This document shows positions 1 through 5,390 of a stretch of 7,817 bases of DNA, piece by piece. Every line of letters starts with the position of its first letter. The stretch's first letter is position 1. The DNA comes from Marivivens sp. (GTDB lineage Bacteria; Pseudomonadota; Alphaproteobacteria; Rhodobacterales; Rhodobacteraceae), in assembly GCA_024642185.1 (NCBI GenBank), contig JAHEBR010000092.1:1-7817 (forward strand), read 5' to 3'. The translations under genes and the position numbers were made by a program. A model generated the notes under the pieces. That model made no database searches. It was not told the origin of the DNA and saw nothing but the letters and a program-made list of their open reading frames with translations.

Positions 1-45
1 TCGCGCGTAACCATTATGCCCTCTTAGGGAAAACGCGAGGCAGGC

Positions 46-513
46 ATGATGAGAACTCTGTTGATCAATGGCAAAGCCCATCGGGTGGATGTTGCTGATA
101 ACGTTCCCCTCCTGTGGGTTCTGCGCGACGAACTGGGCCTGACCGGAACCAAATACGGCTGCGGTGTCGCGGCCTGTGGGGCCTGCACAGTGCATATGAA
201 CGGCGAGGCGGTGCGCAGCTGTCAGGTGGCGCTGGGCGATGTGACCGGCGCGATCGTGACGATCGAGGGCCTCGGCACGCCCGAGAACCTGTCGGTTCTG
301 CAACAGGCTTGGGCCGATCATCAGGTGGCCCAGTGCGGCTACTGCCAGTCGGGCCAAATCATGCAGGCGGCCGATCTTCTGGCGCGGGTTCCCGATCCGA
401 GCAACGATGAGATCGACGAGGCGATGCAGGGCAATCTCTGCCGCTGCGGCACCTATCCCCGCATCCGCGCCGCGATCCATGACGCGGCGGCGCGCATGAA
501 AGCGGAGGGCTAG
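46..513 (+). CDS. (2Fe-2S)-binding small subunit of a molybdenum hydroxylase, IorA/CoxS-like
   Basis: This is the electron-transfer subunit of a xanthine-oxidase-family hydroxylase; it passes electrons from the Mo centre through two [2Fe-2S] clusters. At 155 aa it has the usual length for the family. The N-terminal plant-ferredoxin-like domain carries Cys39, Cys44, Cys47 and Cys59 in the pattern CGxxxCGACxV. The C-terminal helical domain carries Cys97, Cys100, Cys132 and Cys134 (QCGYCQSG and GNLCRCGTYPRI). All eight cluster ligands are present. Two in-frame ATGs lie side by side at 46 and 49. GAGG at 37-40 is 5 nt from the first and 8 nt from the second, so the true start may be at 49. The gene ends 3 nt before the large-subunit gene, so they form an operon. 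No FAD (CoxM-type) subunit gene is present in the window, which fits the two-subunit isoquinoline oxidoreductase type, where a cytochrome takes the electrons. Family is certain; substrate is unknown. Confidence 0.94.
   Translation: MMRTLLINGKAHRVDVADNVPLLWVLRDELGLTGTKYGCGVAACGACTVHMNGEAVRSCQVALGDVTGAIVTIEGLGTPENLSVLQQAWADHQVAQCGYCQSGQIMQAADLLARVPDPSNDEIDEAMQGNLCRCGTYPRIRAAIHDAAARMKAEG
504..509 (+). promoter_or_regulatory. Ribosome binding site of the Mo large-subunit gene inside the small-subunit 3' end
   Basis: GGAGGG at 504-509 lies in the last codons of the upstream gene, 7 nt before the ATG at 517. This supports that start and suggests translational coupling of the two subunits. Confidence 0.6.
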
Positions 514-516
514 GAG

Positions 517-2754
517 ATGGCCGGTCGCATCCGTAAAATCGCCCGTCGCAGTTTCCTTGTGGGTTCGGTCGCCATCGCCGGCGGCGTGGCTTTCGGGGTC
601 TACAAATGGCGGGAAGTGCCGCCAAATCCGCTTGCGCCTTCGGACGGGGCGATCCCGCTCAATCCCTATGTCGTCATCACCCGCGAAGGCGTGACGATCA
701 TCGCGCCCAAGGCCGAAATGGGCCAAGGCGTGCAATCGACATGGGCCGCTCTGGCCGCCGAGGAATTAGACGTGGATTGGGAGGATATTACCGTCCTCCA
801 CGGCCCGCCCGCACAGGCCTATTTCAACTCGGCGCTTTTTGGCGAAGGAATACCGGGGCTTGCCTATAAGGTCGGACCGACGGGGGCCTATATCCGCGAT
901 CTGGCGGGGGGTGGGGCCAAGCTTCTGAGCCTGCAACTTACCGGCGGGTCTACCTCGACCCGCGACGGCTTTGAGAAGATGCGCATGGCAGGGGCGACGG
1001 CCCGCGAGACGCTCAAGATCGTGGCCGCGCGCAGGCTCGGGGTTGGACTGTCCGAGTTGAGCACGGCCTCGGGCGAGGTGATCGCCCGCGACGGGCGGCG
1101 CATTCCTTATGCCGATCTGGCCGAAGAGGCGGCGAGCATCGAGCCGCCCGAGGTCGACCTGCGCGATCCCTCGACCTGGCGCTATCTCGGCAAGACCATG
1201 CCGCGCCTCGACATGATCCCCAAGGTGACGGGAACCGCGCAATACGCCATCGACGTGCGCCTGCCGGGGATGAAATTCGCCACCGTCCGGATGAACCCGC
1301 GCCGCACGGGGATGATGAGCTACGACGCCTCGGCCGCTCTGGCGATGGCGGGGGTCGAGCAGGTGATCGACCTTGGCAGCGGCATTGCTGTGGTGGCCCG
1401 CAACACATGGATCGCCATTCAGGCGGCAGAGGCGGTCGAGATCGTCTGGGACGAACCTGCCTATCCCAAAACAACCGAGGCGCTGAATGCGCTGGCGCTG
1501 ACAGCCTTTGACCGCCCCGCCAACAGCACACCGCGCGACGAAGGCGACGTGGACAAGCCGCAGGACGGCATCGAGATCACCGCCGAGTATGAGGCGCCGT
1601 GGCTCGCGCATACGACGATGGAGCCCATGTCTTCCGCCGCCCTCTTCTCGGGCGGCAAGCTCACGCTCTGGGCGGGCGCGCAGGCCCCGATCCTGTCGCG
1701 CGACCGCGCGGCCGAGGCAATCGGCATCCCGCCCGAGGATGTCGAGTTGATCGTCCCTTACCTCGGCGGAGGCTATGGCCGCCGCTCGGTGGCCGATTTC
1801 TCGATCCTCGCCGCCCGCGTCGCCGCCGCGATGCCGGATGTGCCTGTCTCGGTCACATGGAGCCGCGAAGAGGATATGCGCAACGATTTTTACCGCCCCG
1901 CCGCATGGGGCCGGTTCCGGGGCGTGGTGCGCGATGGGCAGGCGATGCTGCTCGACGGCAAGATCGCCTCGACCTCGCTTACCAACGATTCGACCCCGCC
2001 CGAGGATCCGACCGAAAAACAAATGGGAGACCGGGAGTTGGTGGCCGGCGCATGGGATCAGCCCTATGGCATCCCGAACTACCGGGTTTCGGGCCATACC
2101 GCCCGCACCGGCGCACCGATAGGCTTTTGGCGGTCTGTGGGCGCGAGCTATAACGGCTTTTTCTTCGATACCTTCATCGACGAGTTGGCCTATGCCGCCC
2201 AGCGCGATCCCCTCCAGTTCCGCCTCGAGATGGCGCGGAAGGAACACGCGCCGTCTGCAGCTGTCATAGAAGCTGTCGCCGAAATGTCGAATTGGGGTGC
2301 CGCTCGTGCCGATGGCACTGCTCTTGGTATCGGCTTCACCTACTCCTTCGGCGCGGCGGTCGCGCAGGTCGTGCAGGTCACTCAGCGCGATCGCGGCATC
2401 TCGATCGACAAGGTCTGGATCGCGGCGGATGTGGGGCGTGCGCTCGACCCCGGAAATCTCGAGGCGCAGCTTTCGGGTGGTGCGATTTTCGGCCTGTCTG
2501 CTGCGGCCTTGGGCAAGATCACCTTCAGCGATGGCATCGCGGAACAGCAGAACTTTTGGGACTATGACGCCCTCAGAATGCAATCCGCGCCTGCTGTAGA
2601 GGTAAGGATTCTCGAATCGGCCTATCGAATTTCCGGTGTTGGCGAGGTCGCCGTTCCTCCCGCGGCACCTGCGCTCGGGAACGCCCTTTTCCGCCTTACA
2701 GGTCAGAGAGCGCGCAAGCTGCCCCTCATCGAGACATTCAACCTATTGGTGTAG
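517..2754 (+). CDS. Molybdopterin-binding large subunit, isoquinoline 1-oxidoreductase (IorB)-like, Tat-exported
   Basis: This is the catalytic subunit of a xanthine-oxidase-family hydroxylase, which inserts a water-derived oxygen into N-heterocycles or aldehydes using a Mo-molybdopterin cofactor. At 745 aa it is normal for IorB. Residues 1-31 form a twin-arginine signal (Arg10-Arg11 in ARRSFLVG, then a hydrophobic stretch 13-28), so the folded complex is probably moved to the periplasm with the small subunit. Family motifs in order: AEMGQGVQST (66-75), LAHTTMEP (363-370), GGGYGRR (417-423), FWRSVG (537-542) and FIDELA (553-558). Near the end is GVGE (707-710), whose Glu710 matches the catalytic glutamate, followed by PPAAPAL (714-720). 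The usual Pro after GVGE is Val here. There are no C-terminal cytochrome c domains, so electrons must leave through the small subunit to a separate acceptor. Codon use in the last ~170 codons differs from the rest. The substrate cannot be inferred. Confidence 0.94.
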   Translation: MAGRIRKIARRSFLVGSVAIAGGVAFGVYKWREVPPNPLAPSDGAIPLNPYVVITREGVTIIAPKAEMGQGVQSTWAALAAEELDVDWEDITVLHGPPAQAYFNSALFGEGIPGLAYKVGPTGAYIRDLAGGGAKLLSLQLTGGSTSTRDGFEKMRMAGATARETLKIVAARRLGVGLSELSTASGEVIARDGRRIPYADLAEEAASIEPPEVDLRDPSTWRYLGKTMPRLDMIPKVTGTAQYAIDVRLPGMKFATVRMNPRRTGMMSYDASAALAMAGVEQVIDLGSGIAVVARNTWIAIQAAEAVEIVWDEPAYPKTTEALNALALTAFDRPANSTPRDEGDVDKPQDGIEITAEYEAPWLAHTTMEPMSSAALFSGGKLTLWAGAQAPILSRDRAAEAIGIPPEDVELIVPYLGGGYGRRSVADFSILAARVAAAMPDVPVSVTWSREEDMRNDFYRPAAWGRFRGVVRDGQAMLLDGKIASTSLTNDSTPPEDPTEKQMGDRELVAGAWDQPYGIPNYRVSGHTARTGAPIGFWRSVGASYNGFFFDTFIDELAYAAQRDPLQFRLEMARKEHAPSAAVIEAVAEMSNWGAARADGTALGIGFTYSFGAAVAQVVQVTQRDRGISIDKVWIAADVGRALDPGNLEAQLSGGAIFGLSAAALGKITFSDGIAEQQNFWDYDALRMQSAPAVEVRILESAYRISGVGEVAVPPAAPALGNALFRLTGQRARKLPLIETFNLLV

Positions 2755-2810
2755 GGCCAAAAAAACGCCATAAACCGCCCGCCAATGGCCCCGATTGAAA
2801 CGAATTGACG

Positions 2811-2824
2811 CCCAAAGCCTTGGG
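2811..2824 (+). other. Small stem-loop after the Mo-hydroxylase operon
   Basis: CCCAA (2811-2815), AGCC loop and TTGGG (2820-2824) form a 5-bp stem 57 nt past the large-subunit stop. No T-run follows, so it is a weak terminator candidate at best. The 137-bp gap around it is visibly more AT-rich than the operon and should also hold the promoter of the Hint gene. TTGACG at 2805-2810 could be a -35 box, but no convincing -10 lies at the right distance. Confidence 0.2.
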
Positions 2825-2891
2825 TATTCGTTAACGGATAAAGTGCTCCGCTCTGAAAAATACCGGGCAATCAAAATTGGCGGGAACCTGA

Positions 2892-3560
2892 ATGTTTGAA
2901 TTCTCAAATGAGCTTCTCAACAAGCTCAAGACCCAAGCCGAACCTGTGGGTAATGAGTTTTCCTTTGACAAAGTGGCTGAGTTCCAGCCCGACCATGTCA
3001 TCTGCTTCACGCCAAAAACACTGATAGCGACCCCTCGTGGTGCTCGTGCCGTCGAAACCCTCGGTGTCGGCGATCTTGTCATGACGCGGGATCACGGGAT
3101 GCAGCCGATCCGCTGGATTCAGTCGCGAACCGTTTCCGGAATCGGGCTATTCGCTCCAATTCGCGTCAAGAAAGGCGTGCTGAGGGGAATGGATGACGAT
3201 TTGGTCGTGTCGCCCCGCCACCGGGTCTTGCTGCAGGGCTATCGGGCCGACCTCTTGTTTGGCGAGAGCGAGGTTCTAGTGGCTGCAGAAAACCTCATCG
3301 ACGGCGACTCGGTGCGGCGCGATCGTCAACAGCAGGTCACCTACATCCACATTCTCTTCGACCAGCACGAGGTCATCTATGCCAATGGAGCGCCGACGGA
3401 GAGCTTTCACCCGACGGATCGGTCTCTTGCCGCTGTCGAGCCGCAGGCCCGAGAGGAACTATTCGCGATCTTTCCAGAATTGAGGTCGCTTCCGGCAAGC
3501 TATGGCAAAACCGCCCGGCGCTGCCTTCAGCCGCATGAGGTCGAGCTGGTCAGGATCTGA
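2892..3560 (+). CDS. Hint (Hedgehog/intein) domain protein, Hint_2-like, nearly stand-alone
   Basis: The 222-aa product is almost entirely one Hint domain, a self-processing fold that cleaves or rearranges the peptide bond before a conserved Cys. The domain opens at Cys38 in CFTPKTLIATPRGARAVE and continues through LGVGDLVMTRDHGMQPIRWI (57-76) and SPRHRVLL (107-114), with His110 in the block-B-like position. Next comes YIHILFDQHEVIYANGAPTESF (151-172), and it closes with ARRCLQPHE (208-216), the ending typical of rhodobacteral Hint_2 proteins. Those proteins usually have a longer N-terminal part; here only 37 residues precede Cys38, with no signal peptide. A TGA at 2889-2891 directly abuts the ATG, so the frame cannot extend upstream. 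The usual Gly in CFTPGT is Lys. The ribosome site is poor. The role is unknown, and the domain may or may not be catalytically active. It converges on the cytochrome c gene 10 bp away. Confidence 0.9.
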   Translation: MFEFSNELLNKLKTQAEPVGNEFSFDKVAEFQPDHVICFTPKTLIATPRGARAVETLGVGDLVMTRDHGMQPIRWIQSRTVSGIGLFAPIRVKKGVLRGMDDDLVVSPRHRVLLQGYRADLLFGESEVLVAAENLIDGDSVRRDRQQQVTYIHILFDQHEVIYANGAPTESFHPTDRSLAAVEPQAREELFAIFPELRSLPASYGKTARRCLQPHEVELVRI

Positions 3561-3570
3561 TCCGCTCGAT

Positions 3571-3996
3571 TCACTCGATCCCGTTCGCAACCTGAAGGGC
3601 GCGCACGTATTTCAGCACCAACGCTGTCTCGGCTTCAGTGATTCCCGGAATCGAAGGCATATTCCCATAGGGCCAATGATGCGCCCTCACCCCCACAGTT
3701 GGGGCATAGAGGAAGCTGATATCGGCGTGGTGGCTGGGTTCATAAATCTCGTGCACCAGCGGCGGGCCAAAGCCATCGCGCCCGCCAGCGTTCATGCCGT
3801 GGCACTTGGCGCAAAACGAATTGAAAGCCACTTCGCCAGCACGCTCGTCCGGTCCCAGCTCGGGCACGACAACATCCACCATTGGCACGCCGAGATCCGC
3901 ATGCCCGCCGCTTGTTAGCTGTTGGGAGTAGGTCAAATAGCCAATCACACACGCCGCCAACAGACCCGCAAGCGAGGCAAAGAGTGTTTTATTCAT
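3571..3996 (-). CDS. Membrane-anchored monoheme cytochrome c
   Basis: This 141-aa class-I cytochrome c should carry electrons on the periplasmic side of the inner membrane. Residues 5-22 are hydrophobic and act as a signal anchor; the L-A-A-C at 13-16 resembles a lipobox, so a lipoprotein is a less likely alternative because the hydrophobic run continues past the Cys. The single haem site is CAKCH (62-66), with His66 as proximal ligand. Met113 in GNMPSIPGIT is the likely sixth ligand. The segment DGFGPPLVHEIYEPSHHADISF (74-95) is typical of small soluble-domain cytochromes c that receive electrons from dehydrogenases. The start is the first ATG of the frame, but no strong ribosome site precedes it. 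It is last in the minus-strand row after the PuuD-like gene (77-bp gap). The IorAB-like operon lies beyond the converging Hint gene, and this cytochrome could be its acceptor; that is inference from proximity. Confidence 0.9.
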   Translation of the reverse strand: MNKTLFASLAGLLAACVIGYLTYSQQLTSGGHADLGVPMVDVVVPELGPDERAGEVAFNSFCAKCHGMNAGGRDGFGPPLVHEIYEPSHHADISFLYAPTVGVRAHHWPYGNMPSIPGITEAETALVLKYVRALQVANGIE

Positions 3997-4073
3997 ACGT
4001 CGTCGAAGCCCTGTAGCTCTAATTTTTCAACTTAAAATTTAAATACGACTATTAGCCCCAACCGGAAGTAAGA
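3997..4073 (-). promoter_or_regulatory. AT-rich gap upstream of the cytochrome c gene
   Basis: This 77-bp stretch separates the PuuD-like stop from the cytochrome c start on the minus strand. The part at about 4018-4048 is strongly AT-rich, including the palindrome ATTTAAAT, against a GC-rich background. This suggests a promoter or melting region for the cytochrome gene. I could not fix a convincing -35/-10 pair, and no classic terminator for the PuuD-like gene is visible. Confidence 0.3.
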
Positions 4074-4826
4074 TCAACGGTTTGCGCGCCATTGTCGTGC
4101 CGCTTGCCCAAAAGCTTGGAACAATGGGCGCGAAACAGGATCATTGGCTGCGTTCCACTCAGGATGCCACTGGACCGAGAGGCAAAACCCTTGCGCCCCT
4201 TCGACGTAGATCGCTTCGGGTGTTCCGTCCGGCGCGGTTCCGTCGACGATGATTCTCTTTCCCGGCCGGCGAATTCCCTGCCCATGGAGCGTATTGGTCA
4301 TGACTTCGTTTGCGCCGAATATCTTGGCGAAAGGGCCATCGGGGGTCAGCGTGACTTTGTGCCGGATGGCAAATTTGTCTGCCAGCGTTCCATCTGGCGG
4401 CATCCGGTGATTGTCGCGCCCCGGCAGATCGCGGATTTCGGGATCGAGAGAGCCGCCCATCGCCACATTGACCTCTTGAAAGCCCCGACAGATCCCCAAG
4501 AAGGGCTGGCCGCGCTCGACGCAGGCCCGGACGAGCGGCAGGGTGATCGCATCCCGGTTGCGGTCAAATGTGCCGTGGGCCGGAGTTTCCGCTTCGCCAT
4601 ATTCCTGCGGATGAACGTTCGGGCGACCGCCGGTCAGTAGAAACCCGTCGCAGACCTCGAGTAGTTCCGGCACCGATACAATTTCTGGGTCAGCAGGGAT
4701 CAGAAGCGGCATGGCCCCCGACACATGGGCGATCGCGCAGGAATTCATCGCTCCGACCGCATGAACCGGGTAGTCGTCGCCAAGGATGTTTGAGTTGCCG
4801 ATAATGCCGATGACTGGGCGAGACAT
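4074..4826 (-). CDS. Gamma-glutamyl-gamma-aminobutyrate hydrolase family protein (PuuD-like, peptidase C26)
   Basis: The 250-aa product is a class-I glutamine-amidotransferase-fold hydrolase. The best known member, PuuD, cuts gamma-glutamyl-GABA to glutamate and GABA in putrescine breakdown. The catalytic triad is visible: Cys113 in the nucleophile elbow FLGICRGFQEVNVAMGGSL (109-127), and His221 and Glu223 in QWHPEW (219-224). The oxyanion-side motif DGFLLTGG (60-67) and the family segment VMTNTLHGQGI (175-185) are also present. Length is that of PuuD. GAGG at 4831-4834 lies 4 nt before the ATG and supports the start. No other putrescine genes (puuA, puuB, puuC) are in the window, so the substrate may be another gamma-glutamyl compound. 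The gene has its own promoter candidate, with a dyad across the expected start site. Fold and catalysis are secure; substrate is not. Confidence 0.92.
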   Translation of the reverse strand: MSRPVIGIIGNSNILGDDYPVHAVGAMNSCAIAHVSGAMPLLIPADPEIVSVPELLEVCDGFLLTGGRPNVHPQEYGEAETPAHGTFDRNRDAITLPLVRACVERGQPFLGICRGFQEVNVAMGGSLDPEIRDLPGRDNHRMPPDGTLADKFAIRHKVTLTPDGPFAKIFGANEVMTNTLHGQGIRRPGKRIIVDGTAPDGTPEAIYVEGAQGFCLSVQWHPEWNAANDPVSRPLFQAFGQAARQWRANR

Positions 4827-4833
4827 AATTCCT

Positions 4834-4851
4834 CACTCAAGATTTTGAGTG
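4834..4851. promoter_or_regulatory. Perfect inverted repeat, candidate operator of the PuuD-like gene
   Basis: CACTCAAGATTTTGAGTG has two perfect 7-bp arms (4834-4840 and 4845-4851) around GATT. It begins 2 nt downstream of the proposed -10 box and reaches the GAGG ribosome site, so a bound protein would cover the transcription start. The regulator is unknown. Confidence 0.5.
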
Positions 4852-4852
4852 G

Positions 4853-4881
4853 AGTATATGCTCACAGAACCCCCCTGCAAA
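4853..4881 (-). promoter_or_regulatory. Candidate sigma70 promoter of the PuuD-like gene
   Basis: On the minus strand TTTGCA (4881-4876) is followed after exactly 17 nt by TATACT (4858-4853), a 5/6 match to the -10 consensus. The predicted start is near 4846, giving a leader of about 20 nt before the ATG at 4826. Confidence 0.5.
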
Positions 4882-4887
4882 CAGGGG
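4872..4887. other. GC-rich stem-loop between glcG-like and PuuD-like genes
   Basis: CCCCTG (4872-4877), CAAA and CAGGGG (4882-4887) pair as a perfect 6-bp stem. On the minus strand it lies downstream of the GlcG-like stop and overlaps the proposed -35 box. No T-run follows, so it is not a classic intrinsic terminator. Confidence 0.3.
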
Positions 4888-4902
4888 CGAACTTCGCATC
4901 AG

Positions 4903-4918
4903 CGCACACTTCTGTGCG
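4903..4918 (-). terminator. Stem-loop just after the GlcG-like gene, weak terminator candidate
   Basis: CGCACA (4903-4908), a CTTC loop and TGTGCG (4913-4918) form a perfect 6-bp stem. On the minus strand it begins 19 nt past the stop of the GlcG-like gene, the end of the glcB transcript. A U-tract is missing, so it may rather stabilise the 3' end or slow the polymerase. Confidence 0.3.
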
Positions 4919-4937
4919 GCAACAAACCGAATATGGT

Positions 4938-5366
4938 CTAGTCTTCGCCGGTCAGGCCCGCGGCTTCGATCCCTGCCAAAGCGCAGATCACGTCATTGTC
5001 GCTGGTGTCGCCCGTCACGCCGACCGCACCGATGACCTTGCCCGCCTTGTCGCGTACCAGAACGCCGCCCGGCACCGGCACGACCTTGCCATCATAGACG
5101 CCGTTCATCGCCGCGATGAAATAGGCCTGCTGTTCCGCCCGCGCCATCTGGGCGCGCCCGGCGATGCCGAGCATCACCGACCCATAGGCCTTGCCCTGCG
5201 CGATGCCAAAGCGGCCGGGGGCCGCGCCGTCTTCGCGCTCGAAGGCTTTGACATGGCCGCCGCTGTCGAGGACGACGACAGCAAGGGGTTTCAGTTCCAA
5301 CTCGCGCCCCTTGGCAATCGCCTTGCGGATGATGGTCCGGGCCTTTGCCGCTGAAATCTCTGCCAT
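4938..5366 (-). CDS. glcG: GlcG/HbpS-family haem-binding-type protein
   Basis: The 142-aa product belongs to the GlcG/HbpS (DUF336) family, small one-domain proteins of about 140 aa. Some members bind haem; GlcG itself, encoded in the glycolate operon of Escherichia coli, has no settled function. Family features visible are VVVLDSGGHVKAFEREDG (30-47), FGIAQGKAYGS (53-63), PVPGGVLVRD (97-106) and the C-terminal VIGAVGVTGDTSDNDVICA (111-129). No signal peptide is present, so it should be cytoplasmic, unlike secreted HbpS. A strong GGGAGG lies 5 nt before the ATG. It starts 24 bp after the malate synthase G stop on the same strand, so the two are very likely cotranscribed, as a glyoxylate-use pair. 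The family call is firm; haem binding is only family knowledge. The symbol rests on the family plus the glcB neighbour. Confidence 0.9.
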   Translation of the reverse strand: MAEISAAKARTIIRKAIAKGRELELKPLAVVVLDSGGHVKAFEREDGAAPGRFGIAQGKAYGSVMLGIAGRAQMARAEQQAYFIAAMNGVYDGKVVPVPGGVLVRDKAGKVIGAVGVTGDTSDNDVICALAGIEAAGLTGED

Positions 5367-5390
5367 GTCGTCCTCCCTTTGGCGCCCTGC

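Noticed and set aside
19..29. Small hairpin CCCT-CTT-AGGG before the first gene, possible terminator of an upstream gene
   Set aside because: A 4-bp stem with no T-run is too weak, and the upstream gene is not in the window.
766..2583. A 605-codon open frame on the minus strand inside the Mo large-subunit gene
   Set aside because: Antisense shadow of a gene with clear family motifs; the translation is Arg/His/Gly-rich and low in complexity, with no domain seen.
2892..3560. The Hint protein as part of an intein or a polymorphic toxin
   Set aside because: No host protein segments flank the domain, no homing endonuclease is inserted, there is no C-terminal His-Asn junction, and no toxin domain or immunity gene follows.
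3565..3579. Direct repeat CTCGAT-TCA-CTCGAT at the cytochrome c stop, considered as an attachment site
   Set aside because: Only 6 bp long, partly coding, and no integrase or tRNA gene is nearby.
3502..3918. Plus-strand 138-codon frame overlapping the Hint and cytochrome c genes
   Set aside because: It is the antisense of the CAKCH-containing cytochrome c, which is clearly the real gene.
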